The notes under the pieces are model-generated. The model searched no databases and was not told the DNA's origin. It saw only the letters and a list, made by a program, of their open reading frames with translations. A stretch of DNA of 64,000 nucleotides from positions 18,096 to 82,095 of the forward strand of contig LOEZ01000066.1 in the NCBI GenBank assembly GCA_001516055.1, given 5' to 3'. The stretch's first letter is position 1; every line of letters begins with the position of its first letter. This document shows, piece after piece, positions 37,456 through 45,179 of this stretch. The stretch is from Gracilibacter sp. BRH_c7a. Its GTDB lineage: Bacteria > Bacillota > Desulfitobacteriia > Desulfitobacteriales > Syntrophobotulaceae. A program made the translations under genes and the position numbers.

Positions 37456-38280
37456 ATGAGAGAAACTAAGAAAGTAGAGGACATAAGCTATTTTGAGTTG
37501 CTGACTTGGCTTGGCTCTGGAAGTTCACACCCTGGGGGTTTTCCAACAACGGAGCAAACGTTATCAATCTTAGATATTAAGCCAGGAGACTCTGTTCTTG
37601 ATGCCGGATGCGGCATTGGTCTTACTGCTTGTTATCTAGCTAAAACAAGTGGTTCCAGAATTATAGGCATTGATACCAACCCCTTAATGATTAAAAAGGC
37701 CCGCATCAATGCAGAAAAGGAAGGCGTTTCTCATTTAGTAGAGTTCAAAGTAGCAGATGTATATGCTTTACCCTTTAAAGATGATCTCTTTGATTGGGTC
37801 ATCACTGAATCTGTAACCATATTCTTAGATAAGCACAAAGTCTTCCGAGAATTTTATCGGATACTTAAGCCCCAAGGCCAGGTCGCAGATCTGGAATTGG
37901 CTTTACTCAAAGAATTACCTGTTAGTTTAAAGACTCAATTGCAGGAATGCTTTGGACCTGGAACAGATCCGTTGTCCTTTGAAGCATGGTGTGAAGTCTT
38001 ATCTCAAGAAGGGTTTCAAGATGTAGAAGTCAAGTATTCAGAAAACCTGAGTTTTATTATAAATCAAGTGAAAAATGATCGTCTCTTTTTGAAAGAAATT
38101 CAAGATAAAATCAGACAACAGCCTGGTTTATTACCGATACTGTACAAAAATGCTGGCTTCGTAAATATGTATCAAAACTACTTTGGATTCGGTCTTTTCT
38201 ATGGACGAAAACCAGTCCTTATTAATACAAATTTTGGATTTAAGAGCTTAATAAAGAAAATTTATTCTAAGCTAAGTTAA
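37456..38280 (+). CDS. Class I SAM-dependent methyltransferase
   Basis: About 274 residues. The SAM motif VLDAGCGIGLTACYLA and the second motif IIGIDTNPLMIKKARINAE are typical, then DVYALPFKDDLFDWVITES (motif IV region). It resembles Methyltransf_11-type enzymes; the acceptor is unknown. ATG 37456 is preferred because AGGAAGGGGG is upstream and the family usually begins close to here; ATG 37390 would add 22 residues of unrelated look. Confidence 0.82.
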   Translation: MRETKKVEDISYFELLTWLGSGSSHPGGFPTTEQTLSILDIKPGDSVLDAGCGIGLTACYLAKTSGSRIIGIDTNPLMIKKARINAEKEGVSHLVEFKVADVYALPFKDDLFDWVITESVTIFLDKHKVFREFYRILKPQGQVADLELALLKELPVSLKTQLQECFGPGTDPLSFEAWCEVLSQEGFQDVEVKYSENLSFIINQVKNDRLFLKEIQDKIRQQPGLLPILYKNAGFVNMYQNYFGFGLFYGRKPVLINTNFGFKSLIKKIYSKLS

Positions 38281-38317
38281 AATAGTTTTCTTCAATCAGA
38301 ACCTCCTGAAATTCAAT

Positions 38318-38356
38318 TAAAAAGTGTTAAGCCGAGAACTCGCTTAGCACCTTTTT
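38318..38356. terminator. Bidirectional terminator between methyltransferase and PBP genes
   Basis: AAAAAGTGTTAAGC pairs with GCTTAGCACCTTTTT allowing G-T pairs; T-tails exist on both strands. Confidence 0.6.
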
Positions 38357-38450
38357 AATGAAGAACTTTCTATATTTAGATTAGTGGATTATTACAGGCC
38401 ATAAAATTCAGTGTGCTTACGTATTTATATAGAGATAGAAGGAGGAAGCC

Positions 38451-40541
38451 ATGCTTGATAAGTTACGATCTTTTATAAAAAGTTTCAAAAAGTTTTGGCG
38501 AAACCCTACGCTTTGGGGATACCTTGCCTTTACAGTACTGTTTATGTTCCTTTTAACTGCTGGAGGAGTTGCTTTTTGGATTACTTCTCTGGACATAACC
38601 AAATTAGAGAGCCCTCTTGCTCAGCCAACTTTCATCTATGATAAAGATGGAAATAAAGTCTCCAGACTTTCTTCTTCAAGAATTTTACCGGTTTCCATCG
38701 ACAAGGTTCCGGTTCCAGTTAGAGAGGCCATAATCGCGGTAGAAGACCGCCGTTTCTATGAACATCAAGGTGTGGATATCAGAGCGCTTCTGCGGGCCTT
38801 GACTCGTGACCTCCAAACAGGGGACTTCTCAGAAGGGGGAAGTACAATAACACAGCAACTAGCTAAAAACCTCTTTCTTCCTTCAGATAAGACGCTTGGA
38901 AGAAAAATTAAGGAAGCGGGTTATGCCATAAAGATCGAACTCACTTTAAGTAAGGATCAAATTTTGGAGGCTTATCTCAATTATATCTACTTTGGGGAAG
39001 GTCGTTGGGGAATTCAGAATGCTGCCACATTTTACTTTGGCAAAAATGTTGAAGAGCTCAGTCTAGAAGAAGGAGCTATGCTTGCAGGCCTTTTGAAAGC
39101 TCCGAGTATTTATTCACCTTTGACCAGTATGGATAAAGCTTTGGAGCGACGTAATTTAGCACTTTCTTTAATGAAAGAACAAGAGCTTATCTCGGAGTTT
39201 GAATACCAAAAGGGAATAGCTCTACCGATTACTTTGAAAAAAGGCTTGGACGGAGAGCTCTCTGGTAAGTATGCCCCCTATATAGATTATGTCATCGAAG
39301 AAGCCATTTCCCGTTATGGTTTGACCCAAGGTGAGATCCTGGGAAGTGGGCTGCAAATCTATACCCAAATGGATCAAGCTGTGCAAATAGCTGCTGAAGA
39401 TGTATATAACGACGAGAGTTTTTTTCCTCCCGATAAGCCTGACCAGATTATACAGAGCGGTATTGCGATAATTGATCATAGTAATGGAGGAATTCGAGGA
39501 CTTGTTGGCTACCGCGGAAAAAGTTTGTTCCGACAGTTCAATCATGCCACTCAGCTTCAACGCCAACCTGGTTCATCCCTTAAACCATTGTCGGTCTACG
39601 GCCCGGCACTGGAAAAGGGGTATACTCCGTATTCCAAGCTCTATGACGGACCGCTTAATATTAATGGCTATAAACCAATAGACTGGGACTACCAAACCCG
39701 AGGTTATGTCACCATGCAGGAAGCCGTTCAGAATTCCTGGAATATCCCTGCAGTCTGGCTTTTGAATGAAATAGGTCTGGAATCAGGTATTGAATTTGTT
39801 AAGCGGGCCGGACTTATGTTGGGTAAGGAAGACCATAACTTAAGCATAGCCCTTGGAGCTCTCACATATGGTATATCTCCCTTACAAATGGCTCAGGCTT
39901 ATAGCACTTTTGCTAATTTGGGTGTAATGAACAAAGCGCAGGCAATTACTAAGATTACGACATTTAATGGTGAAGTCTTGCTTGAAACCAAGCCGGAAGC
40001 AGTTAAAGTCACAGACCCAAATACCGCCTTCACCATGACACTTCTTTTAAAAAATGTAGTTGATAACGGAACCGGGAAAAATGCTGCTCTTAACCGTCCA
40101 ACAGCCGGAAAAACCGGCTCGGTTGAGCTTCCTCCTACAAAGGAATTTGAGGGTGTTACCAAAGGGGTTAAAGATGTTTGGTTCGTTGGTTACACTCCGG
40201 AACTGACAGCTGCTGTCTGGATGGGATATGACAAAACTGACAGAGAACATTATCTCACAATTTCAGGCGGTTCAGGTCCCGCTGTTATCTTCCGTGAGGT
40301 CCTTTCCCGGGCTTTAATTGGCAAACCAGTAGTTCAATTCAAAATACCTTCTGGATATTTATTTGAAAATCCATCTAGGTCTGTCGAAAGAGAAGATAAG
40401 GATGATAAGGATGATAAGAAAGATAAAAAAGAAGATAAATCTGATAAATCCGATCGAGAAGATGGGATTATCAAAAGATATATAGATCGGGACTTTTTTA
40501 AACCAAAAGGGAAAGACAAGAAAGCAAACAAAAAGCTGTAG
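38451..40541 (+). CDS. Class A penicillin-binding protein (PBP1A type)
   Basis: 696 residues: membrane anchor ~22-46; GT51 glycosyltransferase ~60-235 with the catalytic Glu98 in VEDRRFYEHQGVD and STITQQLAKNLFL; transpeptidase ~330-620 with SxxK (Ser375-Lys378, PGSSLKP), SxN (Ser429-Asn431) and KTG (554-556). It polymerises and crosslinks peptidoglycan outside the membrane. The last ~45 residues are a K/D/E-rich low-complexity tail. GAAGGAGGAAGCC ribosome site; the stop lies inside a terminator hairpin. Confidence 0.94.
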   Translation: MLDKLRSFIKSFKKFWRNPTLWGYLAFTVLFMFLLTAGGVAFWITSLDITKLESPLAQPTFIYDKDGNKVSRLSSSRILPVSIDKVPVPVREAIIAVEDRRFYEHQGVDIRALLRALTRDLQTGDFSEGGSTITQQLAKNLFLPSDKTLGRKIKEAGYAIKIELTLSKDQILEAYLNYIYFGEGRWGIQNAATFYFGKNVEELSLEEGAMLAGLLKAPSIYSPLTSMDKALERRNLALSLMKEQELISEFEYQKGIALPITLKKGLDGELSGKYAPYIDYVIEEAISRYGLTQGEILGSGLQIYTQMDQAVQIAAEDVYNDESFFPPDKPDQIIQSGIAIIDHSNGGIRGLVGYRGKSLFRQFNHATQLQRQPGSSLKPLSVYGPALEKGYTPYSKLYDGPLNINGYKPIDWDYQTRGYVTMQEAVQNSWNIPAVWLLNEIGLESGIEFVKRAGLMLGKEDHNLSIALGALTYGISPLQMAQAYSTFANLGVMNKAQAITKITTFNGEVLLETKPEAVKVTDPNTAFTMTLLLKNVVDNGTGKNAALNRPTAGKTGSVELPPTKEFEGVTKGVKDVWFVGYTPELTAAVWMGYDKTDREHYLTISGGSGPAVIFREVLSRALIGKPVVQFKIPSGYLFENPSRSVEREDKDDKDDKKDKKEDKSDKSDREDGIIKRYIDRDFFKPKGKDKKANKKL

Positions 40542-40557
40542 TCTGCACTACAGCTTT
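40532..40557. terminator. Convergent terminator at the PBP / nitrilase gene ends
   Basis: AAAGCTGTAGT (40532-40542) and ACTACAGCTTT (40547-40557) are perfect 11-base arms with a 4-base loop. The hairpin covers the PBP stop codon and the end of the nitrilase gene. Confidence 0.7.
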
Positions 40558-41570
40558 AACTCTTCTTCAGAATCTTCATCACATAGTTGAAAATTTTGAA
40601 TCATGTTCGCTTCATACAATTTTGGTGAACTTCTGTTAACTTTTAAACTAAAGATATCTGGCCGGTTATATAGTCCGGCAAAATCATGTCTTAACTTCAT
40701 TTTCAAAGATAACTCCATATTCAAATCAGCATATAAGATTCCTTCCTCACTGCCATCCAAAGGTCCAGCTATAACTTTGGTCGTAGGGGCTACTATAATA
40801 GAACCACCATAATTAATAGGGTTACGCAAAAACTTCTCATTATCCTCAGCAACCTTCAACTTCTTAATCATATCTTCATTGATAACTGCACATGATGACA
40901 AAACATAAGCTTTTGACATCTGGGCAAAGGCTTTTGAATCAATTAATACTCTTTCGGGTAAAGGGGGGGCATTTTTCGCTATATGATTGGGCCAACTCAT
41001 AATATGCACTCTCGTACCTTCAGCAACTAAGCCAAAAATAGCCAAAGGATTTGAGTTTTCTCCGCATATTAATGAACTAAATGGACCGAACTCTGTTGGA
41101 AAGACACCATAAGTATCTCCATTGCCCGCAGTATGGACTAAGCGCTCTCCTCCGGTTGGGGTGAACTTTTGATGTTTGCCAATGAATTTCCCGTCAGGAC
41201 CAATATAAATCTGTGTATTAAACAGAGTTCCCAAAGTGTTAGGCAGCCGTTCACAAACACCTATCACTACATAAGCTTGGGCCTCTTTAGCCACCTGACA
41301 AAGAGCATCTGTCTCGGGACCTGGGATTTCAACAGAGTTTTTAAACAGTTCGATGCACAGATCCATCGCTTGCGTACTTCTACCCGGATAAAAATGAAAC
41401 CAAGTAGGATGCGCAGGTATAAAGCCTTCGGGAAAAGCGATAATCTTTGCCCCATTTTTTCCTGCCTCACGTATAAACTCGCAGGCCTTTTCTGTAGAAG
41501 CTTCCCTATCTAAGAAAACAGGGCTGGCTTGAACCACTGCCGCTTTGATAGTTGGATAAACATCTCCCAT
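40548..41570 (-). CDS. Nitrilase-family carbon-nitrogen hydrolase
   Basis: About 340 residues. The Glu-Lys-Cys triad is visible: Glu48 in IIAFPEGFIP, Lys135 in GKHQKFTPTGGER, Cys169 in SSLICGENSNPLA. Length and the HPTWFHFYPG segment match branch-1 nitrilases, which turn nitriles into acids, rather than amidases. Where known members have CWEN after the nucleophile this one has CGEN. Start at 41570 after AAAGGTGG; the longer frame from 41600 is less likely. Confidence 0.87.
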   Translation of the reverse strand: MGDVYPTIKAAVVQASPVFLDREASTEKACEFIREAGKNGAKIIAFPEGFIPAHPTWFHFYPGRSTQAMDLCIELFKNSVEIPGPETDALCQVAKEAQAYVVIGVCERLPNTLGTLFNTQIYIGPDGKFIGKHQKFTPTGGERLVHTAGNGDTYGVFPTEFGPFSSLICGENSNPLAIFGLVAEGTRVHIMSWPNHIAKNAPPLPERVLIDSKAFAQMSKAYVLSSCAVINEDMIKKLKVAEDNEKFLRNPINYGGSIIVAPTTKVIAGPLDGSEEGILYADLNMELSLKMKLRHDFAGLYNRPDIFSLKVNRSSPKLYEANMIQNFQLCDEDSEEELKL

Positions 41571-41790
41571 AGCTTTTCCACCTTTCTGGTACGTATACAT
41601 ATATTCCCATTATTCTATATAACTATTTATAATCCTTTAAGCCAAATTAAAAACAAACCTTACCAGACATTATTTAATGGTTAAAACTTAGTAATCCTAC
41701 AGAGAATTAGAGGAAATAAAATGGTTTTTGGAGAATCAGTACCGTCAAGTGATTTTATTGGTGGTTTAACAAATATAAAGGAGGATCAGT

Positions 41791-42153
41791 ATGAAATTTT
41801 GCTGGAGTACGCTATGGGTGAATGATATGGAGGAGTCCTTACAGTTTTATCAGGAAATTATAGGCCTTAGTTTAAACCGAAGATTTAAGACAGAAGATAA
41901 TCGAGAAATTGCTTTTTTAGGGGCCGGAGAAACAAAGGTTGAGCTGATACAAGATGCCGCAAACAGTCAAGTGAATATTGGGGCGGATATTTCTCTGGGA
42001 TTTGAAGTGAATTCTATCGATGAAATGATGGCTTTTCTCCTGGAAAAAGGGATTCCAATTCACAGCGGACCTTACCAACCAAATCCAAAAACTAAATTTA
42101 TCTTCGTAACTGATCCAAATGGACTCAAAATTCAATTCGTGGAGAACAGTTAG
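41791..42153 (+). CDS. VOC-family (glyoxalase/bleomycin-resistance fold) protein
   Basis: 120 residues, VOC fold: WSTLWVNDMEESLQFYQEII, GAGETKVELIQDA and FIFVTDPNGLKIQFVENS. Unlike the gene at 10771, several metal-ligand positions are not His or Glu (Leu in DISLGFEV, Gln in LKIQFVEN), so it is probably not a glyoxalase I and may bind a ligand without metal. AAAGGAGGATC ribosome site. Confidence 0.8.
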   Translation: MKFCWSTLWVNDMEESLQFYQEIIGLSLNRRFKTEDNREIAFLGAGETKVELIQDAANSQVNIGADISLGFEVNSIDEMMAFLLEKGIPIHSGPYQPNPKTKFIFVTDPNGLKIQFVENS

Positions 42154-42184
42154 AACTATATAATAGTCTTAGGAGGAGGTACTT

Positions 42185-42568
42185 ATGGCTGATGTTAATC
42201 TAAATAAAGTCTTTAGTTTTTATAATGAAATTCCTGTACCTGAAGAACTAAAACCTTTTCTGTCTAGAAATGAGAACATTTACTTTGCTGTTAAAACAAT
42301 AAGAGATGCTGCAATCATTACGGATAAGAGAATTCTAGTTGCAGATAAGCAAGGAATAACGGGTAAGAAGATCGAATACTACACAATTCCTTATAAAAAT
42401 ATAGTTACCTATGCAATTGAAACTGCAGGTACATTTGATCTTGATTCAGAAATAAAACTCACAATGTCTGGTGGGATAAGAGTAGAACTTAAATTCTTCA
42501 AGGATAAAAAAATGGATAGTCTTCTTCTGAGAGTGTACGATGCTATAAATAGTTATATAATAGGATAA
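42185..42568 (+). CDS. Bacterial PH-domain protein
   Basis: 127 residues, soluble, all-beta look with a C-terminal helix. The AIITDKRILVADKQGITGKK and IPYKNIVTYAIETAG stretches match bacterial pleckstrin-homology-like domains of the YvbH/bPH_1 type. Exact role unknown. TAGGAGGAGG ribosome site, 31 bases after the VOC gene; a terminator follows. Confidence 0.82.
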   Translation: MADVNLNKVFSFYNEIPVPEELKPFLSRNENIYFAVKTIRDAAIITDKRILVADKQGITGKKIEYYTIPYKNIVTYAIETAGTFDLDSEIKLTMSGGIRVELKFFKDKKMDSLLLRVYDAINSYIIG

Positions 42569-42589
42569 ATAAAAAGCTAAAAGACATCA

Positions 42590-42634
42590 AAATGACGTGG
42601 GGAATTGAGAGCAATTCATTCACGTCATTTTTCT
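42590..42634 (+). terminator. Terminator after the PH-domain gene
   Basis: AAATGACGTG and CACGTCATTT (42590-42599, 42621-42630) enclose an inner GAATTG/CAATTC hairpin; TTCTT follows. Confidence 0.75.
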
Positions 42635-42708
42635 TAGTACCAATAAACAGACTTATTATTAAGGATATGGCATAAATATAAACATAAATTTAGCGGAGGA
42701 GTAGAGAA

Positions 42709-43611
42709 ATGATAACTGAAAATATTTTGGATCTCATTGGAAACACGCCCATGGTTAGTCTAAAAAAACTTACCGGATTGAATCTTTTTGCCAAGGCAGA
42801 ATATCTGAACCCTGGCGGAAGTATCAAAGACAGAGTTGCCAAATATATGATTGAACAGGCGGAAGCCAGAGGAGTATTACATCCTGGAATGACAATCATG
42901 GAACCTACTTCGGGCAATACCGGAATCGGTATTGCTTTGGTTGGCGTCCAAAAAGGGTATAGGGTAGTGATTGTGATGCCGGAAAATATGAGTGAGGAAA
43001 GAAAAAAAATCATATTAGCTTTGGGGGCTGAGCTTATCTTAACCAAGGCTGGAGAAAGTATCGGTGGTTCTGTGTCAGAAGTTGAGAGACAAGAAGCAAA
43101 AGATGAGCACATTTTTGTTCCCCAACAATTTGAAAACCCTGATAATCCTCAAATCCATTATCTTACTACAGCTTCAGAGATCTGGGAGCAAATGGGGAAA
43201 AAAGTAGATGTTTTCGTTTCCGGGTTAGGGAGCGGAGGAACGCTCGCTGGAGTTGGTAAGTATTTAAAAGAGAAGAATCCCAAGGTCAAGATAATAGCCG
43301 TGGAACCAAAGAATGTTTCAGCTCTTTTAGGACATGAGCCAGGACTGCATAAGATTCAAGGAATCGGTGACGGTTTTATCCCCAAAGTGCTCGATGTCAA
43401 TCTCATCGATGAAGTGGTTGAAGTTACGGACGATGATGCCATTCAGACCGCCAGAGATCTGGCCCGAGTCCAAGGTATTCTGGTAGGGACTTCTTCAGGA
43501 GCAAACGTCTGGGCTTCCATTCAAATGGCTCATAAGTATGGACCGGATAAGAAGATTGTGACGATCTTACCTGACAGAGTAGAAAGATATTTCAGTACAT
43601 CGCTTATCTAG
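42709..43611 (+). CDS. cysK: Cysteine synthase (O-acetylserine sulfhydrylase)
   Basis: 300 residues, PLP fold-type II. The lysine is in GGSIKDRVAKYM, the substrate loop is PTSGNTGIG, the phosphate loop GLGSGGTLAG and the late GTSSGAN. It makes cysteine from O-acetylserine and sulfide. It stands alone with a CGGAGGAG site. No T-box or S-box was seen in the 100 bases before it. Confidence 0.92.
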   Translation: MITENILDLIGNTPMVSLKKLTGLNLFAKAEYLNPGGSIKDRVAKYMIEQAEARGVLHPGMTIMEPTSGNTGIGIALVGVQKGYRVVIVMPENMSEERKKIILALGAELILTKAGESIGGSVSEVERQEAKDEHIFVPQQFENPDNPQIHYLTTASEIWEQMGKKVDVFVSGLGSGGTLAGVGKYLKEKNPKVKIIAVEPKNVSALLGHEPGLHKIQGIGDGFIPKVLDVNLIDEVVEVTDDDAIQTARDLARVQGILVGTSSGANVWASIQMAHKYGPDKKIVTILPDRVERYFSTSLI

Positions 43612-43629
43612 ACAAACCATTTTAATTTA

Positions 43630-44658
43630 TTAAATCCTTTGCTGAAAGTACCCATCTTTTGCTAGGGTATATTCATTAGTATATTCACCACCCTGCACGC
43701 AACGGGATACCAGTGAACCATTTTCATATTCTACAGCGAATATCGAACAGCCGGTCACTCTGCTATCATGTCTTTCCAATTCAATCATCGAGAAACCGCG
43801 GGCTGAATCAGGTGGTCTATACTTTTCCTTAACCGTTAAGGAAGGAGAGGAATTAACTACCAGTCGTCTTTTATCTTTTGTGGAATGAAGGGTGGTTTCC
43901 CGCAGGTGCCAATGTCCATGCAGCCACAGGGCAACTTTTGGGATATCGGTGTATAATTGGTTCAGGTTTATTGGGTTGTCGATAGCCAGATCTTTTTGAC
44001 CAGCAAGCGGATAATGATGGGTCATCCCGATAAATAACGGAGGAGAGTCCATGGTTTGGACGACTTTTTTGGCTTCGGTGACGATATCCTCTATGGTCAC
44101 TTCAGGGACCTCACGGTTGGGGAGAACTCTGGGAACAATAGGCTGAGCGGAGTTAAAACCAAAAAATACAACGCCTAGGTGACGGAATCTTGATTCCAGC
44201 CAGGGATAGGAGAAACGGTTAGCTTTTTGTCGCTCCTGGTCTGTCGGCTCCGATAGCCAAGGAAGCAGAGTCAGCTTTTTGGAAAAATCCAGATATGGAC
44301 GGAAAGCAAAATTCAGGATTTTATCGACTCCTTCGGCATTATCTTCAATCCAGTCAACTTTCTGATCTTTTGGAGAATTTAGTTGCTCGGAGTTTTCTTT
44401 TGTTTGTAGAGCGAGTAAAGAGCTGGATGCCAGAGGGAGACAAATATCGTGATTGCCTGGAACCATATAGATGCGATTAGAGGGAATAGACCAGGAAAAA
44501 TTAGCGACGAGGTCGGAAAGCCACTGTAATGCTGCTTCATATTCTTCAGGGAGTCCGCGCTGTGCAATATCCCCGGTGATAGCGATAAATGTCGGTCCTT
44601 CATCCCAGTGTTTTTCGATAGCACTGGCACAGTGACCGATGTGAAGTTTTGCTTCCAA
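43630..44658 (-). CDS. Metallophosphoesterase, C-terminal part of a frameshifted receiver-phosphoesterase
   Basis: 342 residues as an open frame from a TTG. Calcineurin-like motifs are present in order: TGDIAQRG, MVPGNHDIC, MTHHYPLAG and WLHGHWH. The first motif, HLSDLQFGG with the metal-binding Asp, is missing here but lies in the other frame just upstream, at the end of the receiver gene. One extra A in the A4 run at 44659-44662 (minus strand) would join both frames into one protein of about 516 residues. A GGAGGG site precedes the TTG, so separate translation cannot be excluded, but the enzyme would then lack motif I. Confidence 0.75.
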   Translation of the reverse strand: MEAKLHIGHCASAIEKHWDEGPTFIAITGDIAQRGLPEEYEAALQWLSDLVANFSWSIPSNRIYMVPGNHDICLPLASSSLLALQTKENSEQLNSPKDQKVDWIEDNAEGVDKILNFAFRPYLDFSKKLTLLPWLSEPTDQERQKANRFSYPWLESRFRHLGVVFFGFNSAQPIVPRVLPNREVPEVTIEDIVTEAKKVVQTMDSPPLFIGMTHHYPLAGQKDLAIDNPINLNQLYTDIPKVALWLHGHWHLRETTLHSTKDKRRLVVNSSPSLTVKEKYRPPDSARGFSMIELERHDSRVTGCSIFAVEYENGSLVSRCVQGGEYTNEYTLAKDGYFQQRI

Positions 44659-45179
44659 TTTTCATACCCTCCGAATTGCAGATCGGAAAGGTGAAGGATA
44701 CGGACCGGACTATCGCTTTCCAGCCGTAAAGAGTAGTCAATTTTCTTATAATCTTCAATATATTTAGCTAAAGTAAAATTGAATCCTCTGGCTTGGATAT
44801 GCTTTTGATCTTTAAGATCGTTCCAGTGGATGAACATCCTGATATTTTTTTTTGGAAAGTTGGCTACTAATTCCCTCACGTCTTTGGAATCCCAATCGGA
44901 ACTGACTAGGATAATTGGGATTTTATCATCCTCGACTTTCAGCAGGATTTTTTCGGCATCGTAATCCCAATCTGTAAGTACAATATCTAAAATTATCGCA
45001 CTAAAGGAATGCTGACGTAAAAGCCTTTCCACATGATATTGGCTATCGGCGAACATCAGTTCAATTTCAAAAGAAGGTAGAGTCACCGGATCTTTGCAAG
45101 CCGCTGCAAAATTCTCGTAAGTTGGCCGCCTAACGGGCTTATCATCGACTACAAGGATAAGATCACGCATTGTATTCAT
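44379..45179 (-). CDS. Receiver domain plus start of metallophosphoesterase, frame broken near 44660
   Basis: Residues ~5-130 are a response-regulator receiver: ILVVDDKP (acidic pair), AIILDIVL (Asp65), IILVSSDW (Ser in place of Thr); the conserved Lys is replaced around MFIHWND, so phosphorylation chemistry may be altered. Residues 157-172 give VRILHLSDLQFGGYE, motif I of a calcineurin-type phosphoesterase whose remaining motifs continue in the -1 frame at 44658. The residues after ~173 are out-of-frame nonsense. The start ATG overlaps the stop of the 1626-residue gene by 4 bp (ATGA), showing translational coupling. Confidence 0.72.
   Translation of the reverse strand: MNTMRDLILVVDDKPVRRPTYENFAAACKDPVTLPSFEIELMFADSQYHVERLLRQHSFSAIILDIVLTDWDYDAEKILLKVEDDKIPIILVSSDWDSKDVRELVANFPKKNIRMFIHWNDLKDQKHIQARGFNFTLAKYIEDYKKIDYSLRLESDSPVRILHLSDLQFGGYENWKQNFTSVTVPVLSKNTGMKDRHLSLSPGILHSADSLKNMKQHYSGFPTSSLIFPGLFPLIASIWFQAITIFVSLWHPALYSLYKQKKTPSN

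Noticed and set aside
41721..41825. 34-codon frame upstream of and overlapping the VOC gene
   Set aside because: Only a weak AGAGG site, no recognisable peptide, and overlap with a strong gene start.
44655..44668. Programmed -1 frameshift in the receiver-phosphoesterase
   Set aside because: No X XXY YYZ slippery heptamer and no obvious downstream pseudoknot; a one-base deletion is simpler.
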